NCBI RefSeq assembly: GCF_028583425.1
Contig: NC_072796.1
Location: forward strand, 143,601,464 to 143,665,463
Origin: Eublepharis macularius
Lineage: Eukaryota; Chordata; Lepidosauria; Squamata; Eublepharidae
Direction: 5' to 3'
DNA: 64,000 bases
The notes beneath the pieces were generated by a model. The model did not search any database. It had not been told where the DNA came from and worked only from the letters and a program-made list of their open reading frames with translations. This document shows positions 50,601 through 55,364 of the stretch, piece after piece (within the stretch, counting starts at the first letter, position 1; every line of letters starts with the position of its first letter). The translations under genes and the position numbers were made by a program.

Positions 50601-53441
50601 AACTGAAAAAGGGGGGGGAATGGGTGGGAATATTATAATGTGATGGATATTGAAGTTGTGTATTATGATTGGTGTATATTGACCCATCCAATAAAAATTT
50701 TCATATGAAAAGAAAATACATGCAATTTATGGATATAATTTTACAGCAGGAAAATTGGCCAGGACGAAGAAACATCGAAACAAGCGAATCAAATAGCTGG
50801 CAGGCTCGTTGCCAACTGCCTGGAGTTTTTCGGCTCTTTGAAGCCTTGCTGCTCCCCAGAATCTTCAGGCTGAGAGACGTCTGCTGCTCTTATACAATTT
50901 CTACGGAATTTATTTTGATCCTTGTGGACTTATATGGGACGCTCCGATATATTGATAAATTGGGAGTATCATACTGGACTGAGTATTTGAAAGTAATTGA
51001 CTGACTCCAGAGGAATTAATGAGTTGTGTAATTATTGTGTAATATTGTAATATGTATGAGTACTCGCACTTTAACTACTAAAATGTGAATAGATACACCT
51101 GGTAGTGTATGTGGGTTCTTAGGGTGATTCCCTGGTTGTTGTTTAGAATTGTGTTTGGAACCCCTCCTTTTTGTGGTTAAATTAGAAAATAAAGCAGAGC
51201 CTGGTTGAGCTTGGAAGATGGCTGTGTGGGTGGGGGGGGGAATGCCTGCTGCCCCCCTCAGCCCCCCCTCCCACATCAACAGCTGAGGGGGACTGTTTTT
51301 GCTGCTTTGAGTGCACAGAATACTCCACGTGGAGCAGCAAAAACTGGGGAGGGGGGACAGCCAGGGCTGTGCTGGTGCGGGGAATGGCCTGGGAGTAGGC
51401 AGGAGCCCTTCCTAGGCCACATGCCAAACCCCAGCGGGTTCTCCTTCATTTTTTAAACAGCCATTTCCCACAGCTGCAGTGTGTCTGCCAGGAACCTAAG
51501 CTGGCTCCAGGGAAAAGCGAACATCTAGTCTGGCCCTTGGGCAAGGGGAGTCAAGAAGACTGCCTTCGGCTATAGGCAAGTGGCTCGTAGCAGTTTTCCT
51601 GCAGGCTCCCATGGATCTCACTCACCTGAGCATTGGGGTCCTGAGACCAGAAAAGGGCATGCCTGGAAAGAGGGAGAGCTTCGCTGCCAGAGGCTGCTGG
51701 GGTATGTTAAGATTGGGGTGGGGCTGCTGTCCCCCTCCCTGTAGCAGGCTGCTCTTCCCCCTCCCTGTAGCAGGGTGGGAGGTGGGGGAGCACAGACTCA
51801 CCCGTGTGCCCTACAAAGACCGTCCGGATGTGCCAGCTCTGGTCCCACACCTTGATGGTCGTGTCCCGGGAGGCCGTCACGGGGCTGCCCACCACTTCAC
51901 AGTAGGCAATGTCTGTGATTATCCTGGGAGAAAAGCAGAGAACTCACACCACCTGTCCAGAGTACGAGACCCAAAAGGGAGGCCGGCCTTCTGGTCAGGG
52001 GAGGGCAGAACCAGCGGTTAAAATCCCAACCCGAGCAGAACAACCCTGGACACAGAGTGGCCACCAGTGCCCCCAACTAGTCCTAGCACGAGGCTAAGGA
52101 AGAGATGCCTGTGGCCTTCCAGACATGACCCAGGAGTCAGTAATGCTGAGCCTCCCACAAAAGAGCTGCAAAGGCAGCTGGGCCAATCTGGCCGATGCGC
52201 TGTTACAGGTTGAAGTCATGAACCAAAGAAACACCACGCAGTGTGGCAGCATAAGCTTTCGAGAACCACAGCTCTCTTCGTCAGATGTATGGCCAGAGGT
52301 ATATAGGTGGGGGGGAGAGGGTGCAGGGAGTGAGGGCCATGTAGATGCAAATCAGTTGCAAAAGTTATGAAAGAGGCGGGGTGGAGTTTTTCACCTGGTT
52401 TGTACCTACACGGCCCTCACGCCCTGCATCCTCTCCCCCCTCCCCTCCCCACCTAGATATCTCTGGCCAATTTCTTCATACCCTCCACGCATCTGACGAA
52501 GAGAGCTGTGGTTCTCGAAAGCTTATGCTACAAGAAAGTTGGCTAGTCTTAAAAGTGCTACTGGACTCTTTACCATTTTGTAACTCCTCTGGATCTAGGA
52601 CCACACAGCATGAAGACTCCACTTTTGCGGGCTCTGCGTTGGCATTGTACTGGGAGTCCCCCCAACACCCTGATGCCAGCGAACACCCATCTTTTAAAGC
52701 CAATTTCCTCCCACCGGCACTTGGGAGGCCGGCAGGCAATGGAGCAGGGGCGGGGGGCAGTGGGTCTCCTGCTGCCACCCTGGCCGAGACCTTGGGAGCC
52801 CCCTGTCCATGATGCACCCTGAGCCTCTTCCGAGGCCCGGGGGGATCGTACCTGCTGTGAAGCTTTGTCTCGAAGGCGATCAGGGCCCCGCTGGAGATAT
52901 CAACAGCCGCAGCCCCAGTGTCACACGAGGCAAAGCAGCGCTGGGGCTCAGCCCCGCTGGCATCCAAGGCCAGGTGGCTGAAGAGGTTGCTGGGCCCCAG
53001 GCCCTCACTGATAGTGAATCGGCACTGCAGGCTTCGGCATCCGTAGCGGAAGGCCCAGATGGTCAAGTTGCCGTCGCCAGCTGTCACAATCCGGTTGAGC
53101 AGCTCGCTGTAAATGCTGCAGCGGATGGGCAGAGCGGACTGGACCTCAGAGAGCACCTTGCAGCTGGAGTCCAGCACCTGGAGGCCGTCCTTGTCCCACG
53201 CCACAAAGCGGTCGGCCTGAGAGGCGTAGAGCAGCCCTCTCATGGCCAGCGGGGCTCCCCTGCTGCTCAAGTAGGACCCGTCCTCTCTGTAGAAGTGCAG
53301 GCTGTCCGCTGCGTCGAGCACCACAAAGACCTTCTTGAGGCAATTGTGTGTGACGTGGCGCACAGGGCTGAGAAGGGTGATATGGCACAGGTGCTGCAGG
53401 CCGTGGCTCAGGTAGGACACCTTCACCTCCTCGCTCTTTAT
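8397..53441 (-). CDS. WDR97: WD-repeat protein, WDR97-like (25 exons, 5' end missing)
   Basis: This is a split gene for a large WD-repeat (beta-propeller) protein. I joined 25 coding exons by GT/AG sites and phase: 53441-52852, 51923-51802, 48334-47674, 46717-46569, 44381-44145, 41599-41509, 40292-40160, 40001-39874, 39128-39053, 37922-37767, 36659-36504, 35903-35781, 35689-35477, 34295-34164, 33205-33047, 31478-31359, 30428-30312, 29967-29833, 19853-19653, 19222-19101, 17583-17424, 15137-15066, 14643-14471, 10380-10319 and 8605-8397. They sum to 4497 nt, exactly 1499 codons with the stop. WD signatures include [40 protein letters not shown] and [16 protein letters not shown]. The propeller half is followed by a Ser/Glu/Pro-rich middle and a helical C-terminus ending YADSYP. 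Length and layout fit WDR97 (recalled as about 1600 residues in human) better than the much longer WDR87; this is from family memory, not a search. The first exon(s) and start codon were not found. Biochemical role is not evident from the sequence. Confidence 0.7.
9235..9425 (-). repeat. SINE fragment
   Basis: Minus-strand SINE body. The plus strand reads TGACTGGCCCTAGGTTACCC, then CAGGGATTTGAAGCTGGGTC, the complement of a tRNA-like B box, and ends in a run matching the A box (AACTACACAACACT). Confidence 0.5.
10319..10380 (-). CDS. WDR97: WDR97-like exon 24 (62 nt)
   Basis: Acceptor ATGACAG, donor AGCGTAAGT. It completes a split Lys codon and encodes [20 protein letters not shown]. It joins the last exon in phase 1. 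Confidence 0.85.
10446..10702. mobile_element. palindromic MITE, family C
   Basis: A 257-bp fold-back sequence with ends CAGGGCTTTTTTTCT and GAAAAAAAGCCCTG, with long inverted arms meeting near 10575. CAGGG ends suggest a hAT relative, but no clear 8-bp duplication is visible. Confidence 0.65.
10703..12540. other. intron sequence, little recognised
   Basis: Part of the 4.1 kb intron between exons 23 and 24. 11920-12000 contains GGTACTACTGGGCCCAAATC, a phrase shared with the inverted-repeat flanks at 36905-37320. Otherwise nothing is supported. Confidence 0.35.
12555..12770 (+). mobile_element. BovB/RTE LINE, 3' end
   Basis: The translation reads [20 protein letters not shown] then [19 protein letters not shown], the classic C-terminus of RTE/BovB ORF2. 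It ends in the 3' UTR phrase GGTTGGAGGCAACTTGACGG. BovB is a hallmark of squamates (and ruminants). 5'-truncated. Confidence 0.8.
13298..13415. mobile_element. palindromic MITE, family B short copy
   Basis: A 118-bp hairpin with ends GGCCGTTTCCACATGGC and its near complement, meeting at TTTTGCGCGA/TCGCGCAAAA. The ends match family B at 7709, but the core differs. Confidence 0.65.
14471..14643 (-). CDS. WDR97: WDR97-like exon 23 (173 nt)
   Basis: Acceptor CTTGCAG, donor AAGTAAGT. It encodes a charged helix, [20 protein letters not shown] and [20 protein letters not shown], that may form a short coiled coil. Confidence 0.87.
15066..15137 (-). CDS. WDR97: WDR97-like exon 22 (72 nt)
   Basis: Short phase 0-0 exon of 24 codons, acceptor TTCCAG, donor AAGGTGAGG. 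It is basic: [20 protein letters not shown]. Confidence 0.78.
15250..15835. other. intron, no feature recognised
   Basis: GC-rich sequence with G/C runs (12-13 G near 15788-15800). No exon or repeat can be supported. Confidence 0.35.
15840..16285 (+). mobile_element. L2/CR1-like LINE 3' end
   Basis: Same family as 4517-5085. It has the [21 protein letters not shown] region, the 3' UTR with CCGCCTTGAGTCTCAGTGAG and a terminal (AAAT)n tail at 16260-16284. Confidence 0.75.
16286..17160. other. intron, nothing recognised
   Basis: No exon with good splice sites and no known repeat seen. Confidence 0.35.
17163..17351. mobile_element. palindromic MITE, family A copy 2
   Basis: A 189-bp near-perfect palindrome with ends GAGCCAAGCTACAAGTGACG. 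It has a 3-bp duplication TTT on each side (17160-17162, 17352-17354). It lies in the intron upstream of exon 21 copies, close to exon 21. Confidence 0.78.
17424..17583 (-). CDS. WDR97: WDR97-like exon 21 (160 nt)
   Basis: Acceptor CTCCCAG, donor CAGGTGGG. It encodes [20 protein letters not shown] and [20 protein letters not shown]. It completes the split Arg codon and ends in phase 0. Confidence 0.87.
18080..18290 (-). repeat. SINE fragment
   Basis: The plus strand reads ATTTATTTACTTCATTTGTA, then CCCAGTGGAGACC and CACCCTGTGAGGTGGGTTAG. This is the complement of the 3' half of a squamate SINE with a LINE-derived tail. Confidence 0.5.
19101..19222 (-). CDS. WDR97: WDR97-like exon 20 (122 nt)
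   Basis: Acceptor CCCCTAG, donor CAGGTGAGC. It encodes [20 protein letters not shown] then [10 protein letters not shown], a helical repeat-like segment that ends two bases into an Arg codon. Confidence 0.87.
19653..19853 (-). CDS. WDR97: WDR97-like exon 19 (201 nt)
   Basis: Phase 0-0 exon of 67 codons, acceptor CGCCAG, donor CAGGTGGGG. It is a helical segment: [19 protein letters not shown] and [16 protein letters not shown], then [14 protein letters not shown]. It resembles an ARM/HEAT-like helix pair; that is inference. Confidence 0.87.
20025..20250 (+). mobile_element. CR1 LINE 3' end
   Basis: The translation includes [20 protein letters not shown] and the end [17 protein letters not shown]. 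It closes with the CR1 terminal repeat ATTCTATGA at 20243-20251. 5'-truncated. Confidence 0.85.
20282..20427 (-). mobile_element. CR1 LINE 3' part, left piece
   Basis: Minus-strand CR1 3' UTR (plus phrase ATGTTGGATCAGGCCAATGG). It is cut at 20427 by the chromovirus LTR and continues at 28396. The GCCCC at 20423-20427 recurs after the 3' LTR, so it is the target duplication. Confidence 0.8.
20428..20845 (+). repeat. 5' LTR of chromovirus copy 1
   Basis: 418 bp, TGTCAGG...TCTGACA. The short inverted ends TGTCAG/CTGACA are present. It has AGTAAA at the likely poly(A) signal position (about 20758) and no clear TATA box just upstream of the presumed RNA start. Confidence 0.95.
20686..20696 (+). 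other. LTR segment complementary to primer site
   Basis: ATTGGTAACAA in the LTR is the exact reverse complement of the 11 bases at 20848-20858 just after the LTR. If transcription starts near 20686, the RNA 5' end could prime its own reverse transcription, as in Tf1 and sushi elements. Confidence 0.55.
20848..20858 (+). other. primer-binding site, self-priming type
   Basis: TTGTTACCAAT, two bases after the 5' LTR. It does not begin with the TGG that would pair with a tRNA CCA end. It pairs instead with 20686-20696. Confidence 0.55.
20860..23434 (+). pseudogene. gag of chromovirus copy 1, broken
   Basis: It starts at ATG 20860 with the same leader as copy 2 ([10 protein letters not shown]). 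The frame changes between about 21450 and 21520, where sequence is missing relative to copy 2. It then continues to an in-frame TAG at 22238-22240 and a TGA at 23033-23035. The capsid region ([20 protein letters not shown] near 22.53 kb) and the CCHC knuckle ([14 protein letters not shown] near 23.16 kb) are preserved. The gag stop is TGA at 23432-23434. Confidence 0.85.
23410..23455 (+). promoter_or_regulatory. -1 frameshift signal, copy 1
   Basis: GGGAAAC heptamer at 23410-23416, 5-nt spacer, then a 9-bp stem 23422-23430 with 23447-23455 that includes one U-G pair where copy 2 has U-A. The stem survives although the coding frame is dead. Confidence 0.65.
23416..25917 (+). pseudogene. pol (PR-RT-RH-IN) of chromovirus copy 1, broken
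   Basis: Protease with the DSG active site ([14 protein letters not shown] near 23.56 kb). At 23881-23891 the sequence jumps across 479 bp present in copy 2, which removes the RT fingers and the first catalytic Asp and shifts the frame. An extra A near 24095-24100 shifts it again. YLDD, RNase H ([12 protein letters not shown]), the H2C2 integrase finger (CHDAP..GH, CPICL) and the integrase core ([22 protein letters not shown]) follow intact to the L1 insertion at 25917. Confidence 0.85.
25899..25917 (+). repeat. target-site duplication, left copy
   Basis: A 19-bp sequence (GAGAAAGCCAAACAGGATT) repeated exactly at 27463-27481. It shows target-primed insertion of the L1-derived element into the integrase gene. 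Confidence 0.92.
25918..27462 (+). mobile_element. L1-derived element with ORF1 only (HAL1-like)
   Basis: A 1545-bp insertion with a GC-rich 5' UTR, one L1 ORF1-type gene, a 3' UTR with a pyrimidine-rich stretch (27320-27370) and an A-rich tail (27430-27460). ORF2 is absent altogether: the 3' UTR follows the ORF1 stop directly. This is the layout of HAL1 'half-L1' elements described in mammals. The full 5' UTR and perfect 19-bp duplication argue for a complete insertion unit rather than a truncated L1. Confidence 0.8.
26312..27192 (+). pseudogene. L1 ORF1-like protein gene with one premature stop
   Basis: It starts [13 protein letters not shown] after the C run at 26297-26308. An N-terminal heptad-rich part ([15 protein letters not shown]) forms a coiled coil. 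After a TGA at 26602-26604 the same frame continues with the RRM-like core ([18 protein letters not shown]) and the C-terminal domain ([20 protein letters not shown]), ending with TAA at 27190. The stop could be a CpG decay (CGA to TGA); that is inference. Confidence 0.8.
27463..27481 (+). repeat. target-site duplication, right copy
   Basis: Exact repeat of 25899-25917, directly after the A-rich tail. Confidence 0.92.
27463..27966 (+). pseudogene. pol 3' end with chromodomain, copy 1
   Basis: This resumes the integrase C-terminus after the L1 insertion: the GPF/Y-type module ([19 protein letters not shown]), then [17 protein letters not shown] and a chromodomain ([30 protein letters not shown]). 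It ends at the TAA 27964-27966. The chromodomain places the element among chromoviruses. It is thought to steer integration through histone marks. Confidence 0.88.
27965..27977 (+). other. polypurine tract
   Basis: AAGGGGGGCAGAA directly before the 3' LTR; the plus-strand primer site. Confidence 0.75.
27978..28395 (+). repeat. 3' LTR of chromovirus copy 1
   Basis: 418 bp, identical at every position to the 5' LTR by my reading, followed by the GCCCC duplication. Confidence 0.95.
28396..28745 (-). mobile_element. CR1 LINE ORF2 C-terminus, right piece
   Basis: The minus-strand translation has [20 protein letters not shown] then [20 protein letters not shown], the CR1 ORF2 end. It continues the fragment at 20282-20427, so the chromovirus landed in this CR1. 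Confidence 0.88.
29107..29308. mobile_element. palindromic MITE, family A long copy
   Basis: 202 bp with ends GAGCCAAGCTACAAGTGACG and a 3-bp duplication TCA (29104-29106, 29309-29311). The arms are near-perfect complements. The loop contains an extra internal copy of the end motif (CAGCTTGGCTCTCC near 29197). Confidence 0.75.
29833..29967 (-). CDS. WDR97: WDR97-like exon 18 (135 nt)
   Basis: Phase 0-0 exon of 45 codons, acceptor ATTGCAG, donor CAGGTGAGG. It encodes [20 protein letters not shown] and [17 protein letters not shown]. The latter runs on to GFPPEM in the next exon across a 10 kb intron that holds chromovirus copy 1. Confidence 0.85.
30085..30250 (-). repeat. SINE fragment
   Basis: The plus strand has CAACAACCCTGTGAGGTAGG and GAGGATTTGAAGCTGAAGTC, the complement of a squamate SINE body. 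Confidence 0.45.
30312..30428 (-). CDS. WDR97: WDR97-like exon 17 (117 nt)
   Basis: Phase 0-0 exon of 39 codons, acceptor TTTTCTAG, donor GAGGTAATG. It encodes a Gln/Glu/Ser-rich segment with [16 protein letters not shown] and [10 protein letters not shown]. Confidence 0.75.
31151..31255 (-). other. possible extra exon of the WD gene
   Basis: An open minus-strand stretch reads [20 protein letters not shown] and ends at a GTGATC donor-like site. No acceptor in the right phase was found, so it is not included in the gene model. Confidence 0.2.
31359..31478 (-). CDS. WDR97: WDR97-like exon 16 (120 nt)
   Basis: Phase 0-0 exon of 40 codons, acceptor TTGCCAG, donor AAGGTAAGG. It encodes [20 protein letters not shown] then [16 protein letters not shown]. 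Confidence 0.78.
32590..32765 (+). repeat. tRNA-derived SINE
   Basis: Head with CAGTGGTTCATGTCTCAAAC, body with GGGTGACCTTGGGCCAGTCT, tail of TTATTAATAATAAAATA repeats. Complete or nearly so. Confidence 0.6.
32775..32975 (-). repeat. Sauria SINE
   Basis: The minus strand begins GGTGGCATAGTGGTTAAGTG (A box) with TTCAAATCCCACTCCTGCC (B box). It has the conserved body and ends toward an AATAAT tail shared with the neighbouring SINE. Confidence 0.75.
33047..33205 (-). CDS. WDR97: WDR97-like exon 15 (159 nt)
   Basis: Phase 0-0 exon of 53 codons, acceptor GTCTAG, donor ATGGTGAGA. It encodes a Ser/Glu-rich segment containing [20 protein letters not shown]. Confidence 0.75.
34164..34295 (-). CDS. 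WDR97: WDR97-like exon 14 (132 nt)
   Basis: Phase 0-0 exon of 44 codons, acceptor GCCTAG, donor AAGGTAAGG. It encodes [19 protein letters not shown] and a Ser/Pro stretch, ending in EVARSEK. Confidence 0.72.
35477..35689 (-). CDS. WDR97: WDR97-like exon 13 (213 nt)
   Basis: Phase 0-0 exon of 71 codons, acceptor CTTCTAG, donor GAGGTGAGA. It encodes a Ser/Ala/Pro-rich segment ending [17 protein letters not shown]. Confidence 0.75.
35781..35903 (-). CDS. WDR97: WDR97-like exon 12 (123 nt)
   Basis: Phase 0-0 exon of 41 codons with acceptor CCCACAG and a weaker GTGGGG donor. It encodes a Ser/Val-rich disordered segment with [24 protein letters not shown] composition (read as [12 protein letters not shown]). 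It is the first of six symmetric, low-complexity exons. Confidence 0.65.
36504..36659 (-). CDS. WDR97: WDR97-like exon 11 (156 nt)
   Basis: Phase 0-0 exon, acceptor CCCTGCAG, donor AAGGTAACT. It encodes [20 protein letters not shown] and [20 protein letters not shown], a conserved-looking acidic then helical segment. Confidence 0.85.
36825..36860 (+). repeat. GAGT/GT microsatellite
   Basis: About six GAGT units followed by a short GTGT run. Confidence 0.8.
36900..37325. mobile_element. inverted-repeat flanked repeat with LINE-tail core
   Basis: The left flank has GTGTTGGTCTGCAGTAGAAG and AGCAAGGTTCAGGTCCAG. The right flank near 37275-37318 is the inverted equivalent (CTTGACCCAAATCTTGCTCT). 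Between them lies a LINE/SINE-type tail ending in (AAC)n near 37195-37218. Confidence 0.4.
37767..37922 (-). CDS. WDR97: WDR97-like exon 10 (156 nt)
   Basis: Phase 0-0 exon of 52 codons, acceptor CTTACAG, donor GAGGTAAAG. It encodes a charged helical segment with [20 protein letters not shown] and [16 protein letters not shown]. Confidence 0.85.
38810..38990 (+). repeat. LINE 3' tail
   Basis: T-rich 3' UTR ending CACCTTGACTTTCAGTGAGA and a TAAATGTAAATAAAATAA tail, similar to the L2/CR1-like family. Confidence 0.5.
39053..39128 (-). CDS. WDR97: WDR97-like exon 9 (76 nt)
   Basis: Acceptor CCACGCAG, donor AAGGTAAAT. A nearer AG at 39113 would create a stop, so the upstream acceptor was chosen. 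It encodes [19 protein letters not shown]. Exons 8 and 9 together are a multiple of three. Confidence 0.78.
39505..39600 (+). repeat. SINE head fragment
   Basis: GTGATGGTTAGAGCCTCTGA followed by a B-box-like CAGTTCAAATCCTGCC. Only the tRNA-like part remains. Confidence 0.35.
39874..40001 (-). CDS. WDR97: WDR97-like exon 8 (128 nt)
   Basis: Acceptor TCCGCAG, donor ATGTAAGA. It encodes [20 protein letters not shown] and a basic/acidic segment. It ends with two bases of a Met codon completed by the next exon. It marks the end of the propeller region. Confidence 0.8.
40160..40292 (-). CDS. WDR97: WDR97-like exon 7 (133 nt)
   Basis: Acceptor CCCGCAG, donor ACGGTAGG. It encodes a blade with [20 protein letters not shown] and [11 protein letters not shown], and ends in phase 0. 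Confidence 0.85.
40838..41078 (+). repeat. Sauria SINE
   Basis: A box GGTTAAGTGGCTGGACTGCG, B box GGTTCGACTCCCACTCCTGC, conserved body, and a 3' TTATTATTA tail with a duplicated stretch. Confidence 0.8.
41509..41599 (-). CDS. WDR97: WDR97-like exon 6 (91 nt)
   Basis: Acceptor CTGCCAG, donor CCGGTGAGT. It encodes a canonical blade, [20 protein letters not shown], ending in a split Arg codon. Confidence 0.88.
41640..44140. other. intron, one weak repeat
   Basis: The 2.5 kb intron between exons 5 and 6. 43230-43400 contains phrases (CAGACAGACTAACACGGCTA) known from amniote interspersed repeats. No other feature is supported. Confidence 0.35.
44145..44381 (-). CDS. WDR97: WDR97-like exon 5 (237 nt)
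   Basis: Acceptor CCTGCACAG, donor ACAGGTGCAC. It starts with the WD end motif [13 protein letters not shown] and continues with a hydrophobic blade ([20 protein letters not shown]) and an acidic linker ([12 protein letters not shown]). Confidence 0.85.
45725..45850 (-). repeat. CR1-like fragment
   Basis: The plus phrase GAAGTGCATCTAGTCCAACA resembles a minus-strand CR1 3' UTR piece. Short and diverged. Confidence 0.35.
46569..46717 (-). CDS. WDR97: WDR97-like exon 4 (149 nt)
   Basis: Acceptor CTGCCAG, donor GCAGGTGAGT. It encodes a blade with [16 protein letters not shown] and TCIISAG. The phases join cleanly to both neighbours. Confidence 0.85.
46928..47175 (+). repeat. Sauria SINE
   Basis: A box region GTAGCATAGCGGTTCAGTGG, B box GGTTCGAACCCCACTCCTGC, complete body, tail TTGTTGTTAACAACAACAAC. 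Confidence 0.82.
47674..48334 (-). CDS. WDR97: WDR97-like exon 3 (661 nt)
   Basis: The largest exon found. The acceptor is CACCAG and the donor CAGGTGGG. It carries a canonical blade ([17 protein letters not shown]) and further diverged blades ([19 protein letters not shown]). The 3.5 kb intron upstream contains the nested retroelement at 48763-51184. Confidence 0.88.
49587..50273 (+). pseudogene. L1 ORF2 C-terminal fragment
   Basis: A 228-codon open remnant of ORF2 downstream of the RT active site. It includes the motif [14 protein letters not shown] and the W-rich region ([13 protein letters not shown]). It cannot encode an active protein because the RT catalytic part upstream is interrupted by stops. 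Confidence 0.8.
50425..50480 (+). repeat. AT-rich tandem repeat
   Basis: Two or more copies of a roughly 22-bp unit (TATATTATATTATATATTAG) within the L1 3' UTR. Confidence 0.7.
51802..51923 (-). CDS. WDR97: WDR97-like exon 2 (122 nt)
   Basis: Consensus acceptor (TTTTCTCCCAG) and donor (GGGTGAGT). It completes the split Arg codon and encodes a clear WD blade, [18 protein letters not shown], then VGHTG, which runs into the next exon. Confidence 0.88.
52246..52580. mobile_element. short inverted-repeat element, Penelope-like
   Basis: The left arm 52246-52318 (GCATAAGCTTTCGAGAACCA) is inverted at 52432-52532. About 110 bp lie between them, and the right arm runs on into TCTTAAAAGTGCTACTGGAC. 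This 'AAGCTTTCGAGA' repeat is common in reptile genomes. Its class is not certain. Confidence 0.45.
52852..53441 (-). CDS. WDR97: WDR97-like exon 1 of those found (590 nt)
   Basis: The acceptor is a pyrimidine tract ending in GCAG at 53442-53445, and the donor is GTACGA at 52851. The exon encodes the first visible propeller blades ([50 protein letters not shown]). It enters in phase 0 and leaves with two bases of an Arg codon. It does not start with Met, so at least one upstream exon is missing. Confidence 0.85.
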
Positions 53442-53449
53442 CTGCAAAG

Positions 53450-54925
53450 AGGGGGAAGAAAGGGCCCTGGCGCCCCGATGAGGACATACGGCTCAAGGGA
53501 GTCCTCCTCCCTGACGCAGCACCATCAGGGGCTCCAAGACTTTTAACCGCTGCTTGCAGCCGTCACCCGGGGACCTGGCAGGATGCGCTCAGGTGCCTGA
53601 CTCTGTGCCCCTGCGGTAGCTTAAGAGAGGATGCCCTTTTCCTGCTCTCTAGTGCCACCCTTTGGTATAGGCCAAAAGTAGTACTGCAGCTGCCAGCTCA
53701 GGGGCGGTCGAGTGACTCGAGGCTCCCCAGCAGGTTGCGTCTGCTCCTAGACCCCTCCTGACCTTTGTGCGGCCTCCTTGGTCTGGGGGACGCTTTTATG
53801 GGGATACAGACTGAGCTCTGCTGACCTGGTTTTCTGGCCAGAATTCTCCTCTTGCGAGCATCTGTGGGAGCATCCCCTTTCATTGCCCCGCCCCGCCTCG
53901 CCCCCTTTGGAAAAGTGGAGAGGAGCACGGGACTGAGGCACGAGGGCTAGTTCTGTGGGCAGCGTTCAGCATGCCCGGCACGGAGCCCAGACAGGAGGGG
54001 GCTGAGCCCGACCCTTGAACAGACGCTATCACCATCATGAGCCACGATCCACCCTGGGTGTGCACCTGGTCCTTCTCTCTGCCTTCTTCAGCTCCCTGCC
54101 CACCTCTCTTTTTGTCCTGTAACTGGGGACAGACTCTTTCCCCAAAGTGAACTTTTGACTGGCCTGAGACTGCCCGTGTCTGAGAGATGCTTAACCCACA
54201 GTCCTACGTCCCCCCTTTGCTTTGACTTCCTTGCTGCCCGGCCTCCTACATTGGACCTCAGGGGCAGAAGTAACTCGACGCTCTTTCTCCCTTTGCCTTC
54301 CTCCTTCCGAAGATCCTCTGCCCAAGAGGGAGACCTTGCTAAAAAAATCTGGTTCTTGACACCAATCCATTGGACATCCAGAAAGTTTCCTCCTCTGTTT
54401 GGGAGTGTTATGTGACTTGCTTTTTAAAAACCTCTGCTGTCAGCAACCATGTCCGGAACGGAGCAACTGCGGGGGGGGGGGGGCACACCTCTGGAATGCA
54501 GCCCCCAGAGGCCAACCAAAGTCCCCTAAAGGTCTGCCATCCTAACAGCCTGAGATTACAGTCCCCAAGCCCCACATACCAGAGGAGCCACAGAGCACCA
54601 TGAGGGTGCAAGCCCCATCGCTTTCAGAGATGCTCCCTGGCCTTGGAGGCTGGCGTTTAGCGGGGTCTTTCTGGCCCTGCTCCCCTAACTCAGTGTGCCA
54701 GCTGGTGCTACCTTCCCCAGGAGTCAGTCTCAGAGCTTCTGGGGTGCTGGAGCAACAACTGAGTAGGCTCCCAGCCATGACTGCCAATTGGCAGCCAAGC
54801 ATCTATTGGTTATGGAGGGCCTCCTGGGCCCGGGGCGTGCATGTGTGCTGGAGGAGCCCCTCCTGGGCCCTGGATGAACTTCACTGGATGCCCTCGAGTT
54901 ATATTATGGGAGACCGAGAAAAAGT
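53450..54925. other. upstream region, no exon confirmed
   Basis: The missing first exon(s) of the WD gene could lie here. GC-rich at 53870-53900 (GCCCCGCCCCGCCTCGCCCC). No exon with a donor in the required phase 0 was convincing. Confidence 0.3.
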
Positions 54926-54929
54926 TATC

Positions 54930-55230
54930 TCTGCTCACTCTTTCTACCCCATACTTAGTATTATAAGCCTCTACCATATCCGCCCCCCCCCCCGCCCCAG
55001 TCTTCTCTTTTCTAAACTGAGATGTCCTGGACCCTTCAGCCTTTCCTCCAGCAAAGGCGCTCCACGCCCTTCACCACCTTGGTTGCTCTCTTCTGCAATT
55101 TTTCCAGCTCTGCAATGTCCTTACTGAGATATGGTAACCAGAGCTGCCCACAGTATTCCAAATGACGCCGCACCTTAGACATACAGAGGGCATTCAAGTA
55201 CTGACCATTTCACTTTCAATCCCATATTTG
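54930..55230 (-). mobile_element. CR1 LINE fragment
   Basis: The plus phrase TCTTCTGCAATTTTTCCAGC and GTAACCAGAGCTGCCCACAG are the complement of CR1 ORF2/3' sequence common in amniotes. Confidence 0.65.
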
Positions 55231-55364
55231 AAAATAAAGACGTGCTTCTTTGCTGCTCCTTCTGGGAGACCAGCTATCTTCAGTGCGGAACTATTTTGCC
55301 ACTTTCCAAAGGGTGTGATCTTATCTCCCTCGTCATTCAGCCTCTATGTAAACCCTACAGTTGG

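Larger units (their letters stand above)
49081..50711 (+). mobile_element. L1 LINE, 5'-truncated, ORF2 degraded
   Basis: It starts within RT ([17 protein letters not shown], then [11 protein letters not shown]) and continues with the L1 ORF2 C-terminal region ([20 protein letters not shown], then [19 protein letters not shown]). It ends with ATAAAAATTTTCATATGAAA. Several stops are present. A 20-bp duplication (49061-49080 and 50712-50731) proves insertion into the older inverted-repeat element. Confidence 0.88.
48749..51198. mobile_element. inverted-repeat retroelement, Penelope-like layout, with nested L1
   Basis: Two inverted arms of about 105 bp (48763-48868 and 51044-51150) bound the element. 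A 34-nt unpaired tail (51151-51184) follows the right arm. A 14-bp duplication (GAAAATAAAGCAGA, 48749-48762 and 51185-51198) encloses everything. Without the nested L1 the element is about 0.77 kb. Arms plus a one-sided tail and a TPRT-length duplication match the Penelope-like copy at 56400, but no coding domain is left to prove it. Confidence 0.6.

Noticed and set aside
53835..53928. Short frame MKGDAPTDARKRRILARKP after a GC-rich stretch, as a first exon
   Set aside because: The donor (CAGGTCAGC) leaves phase 1 and is incompatible with the next exon. No other support.
54542..54802. Open minus-strand frame starting MAGSLLSCCSSTPEAL with a GTATGTGG donor, as the first exon of the WD gene
   Set aside because: The donor leaves phase 1, which does not match the phase-0 acceptor at 53442; joining gives the wrong frame.
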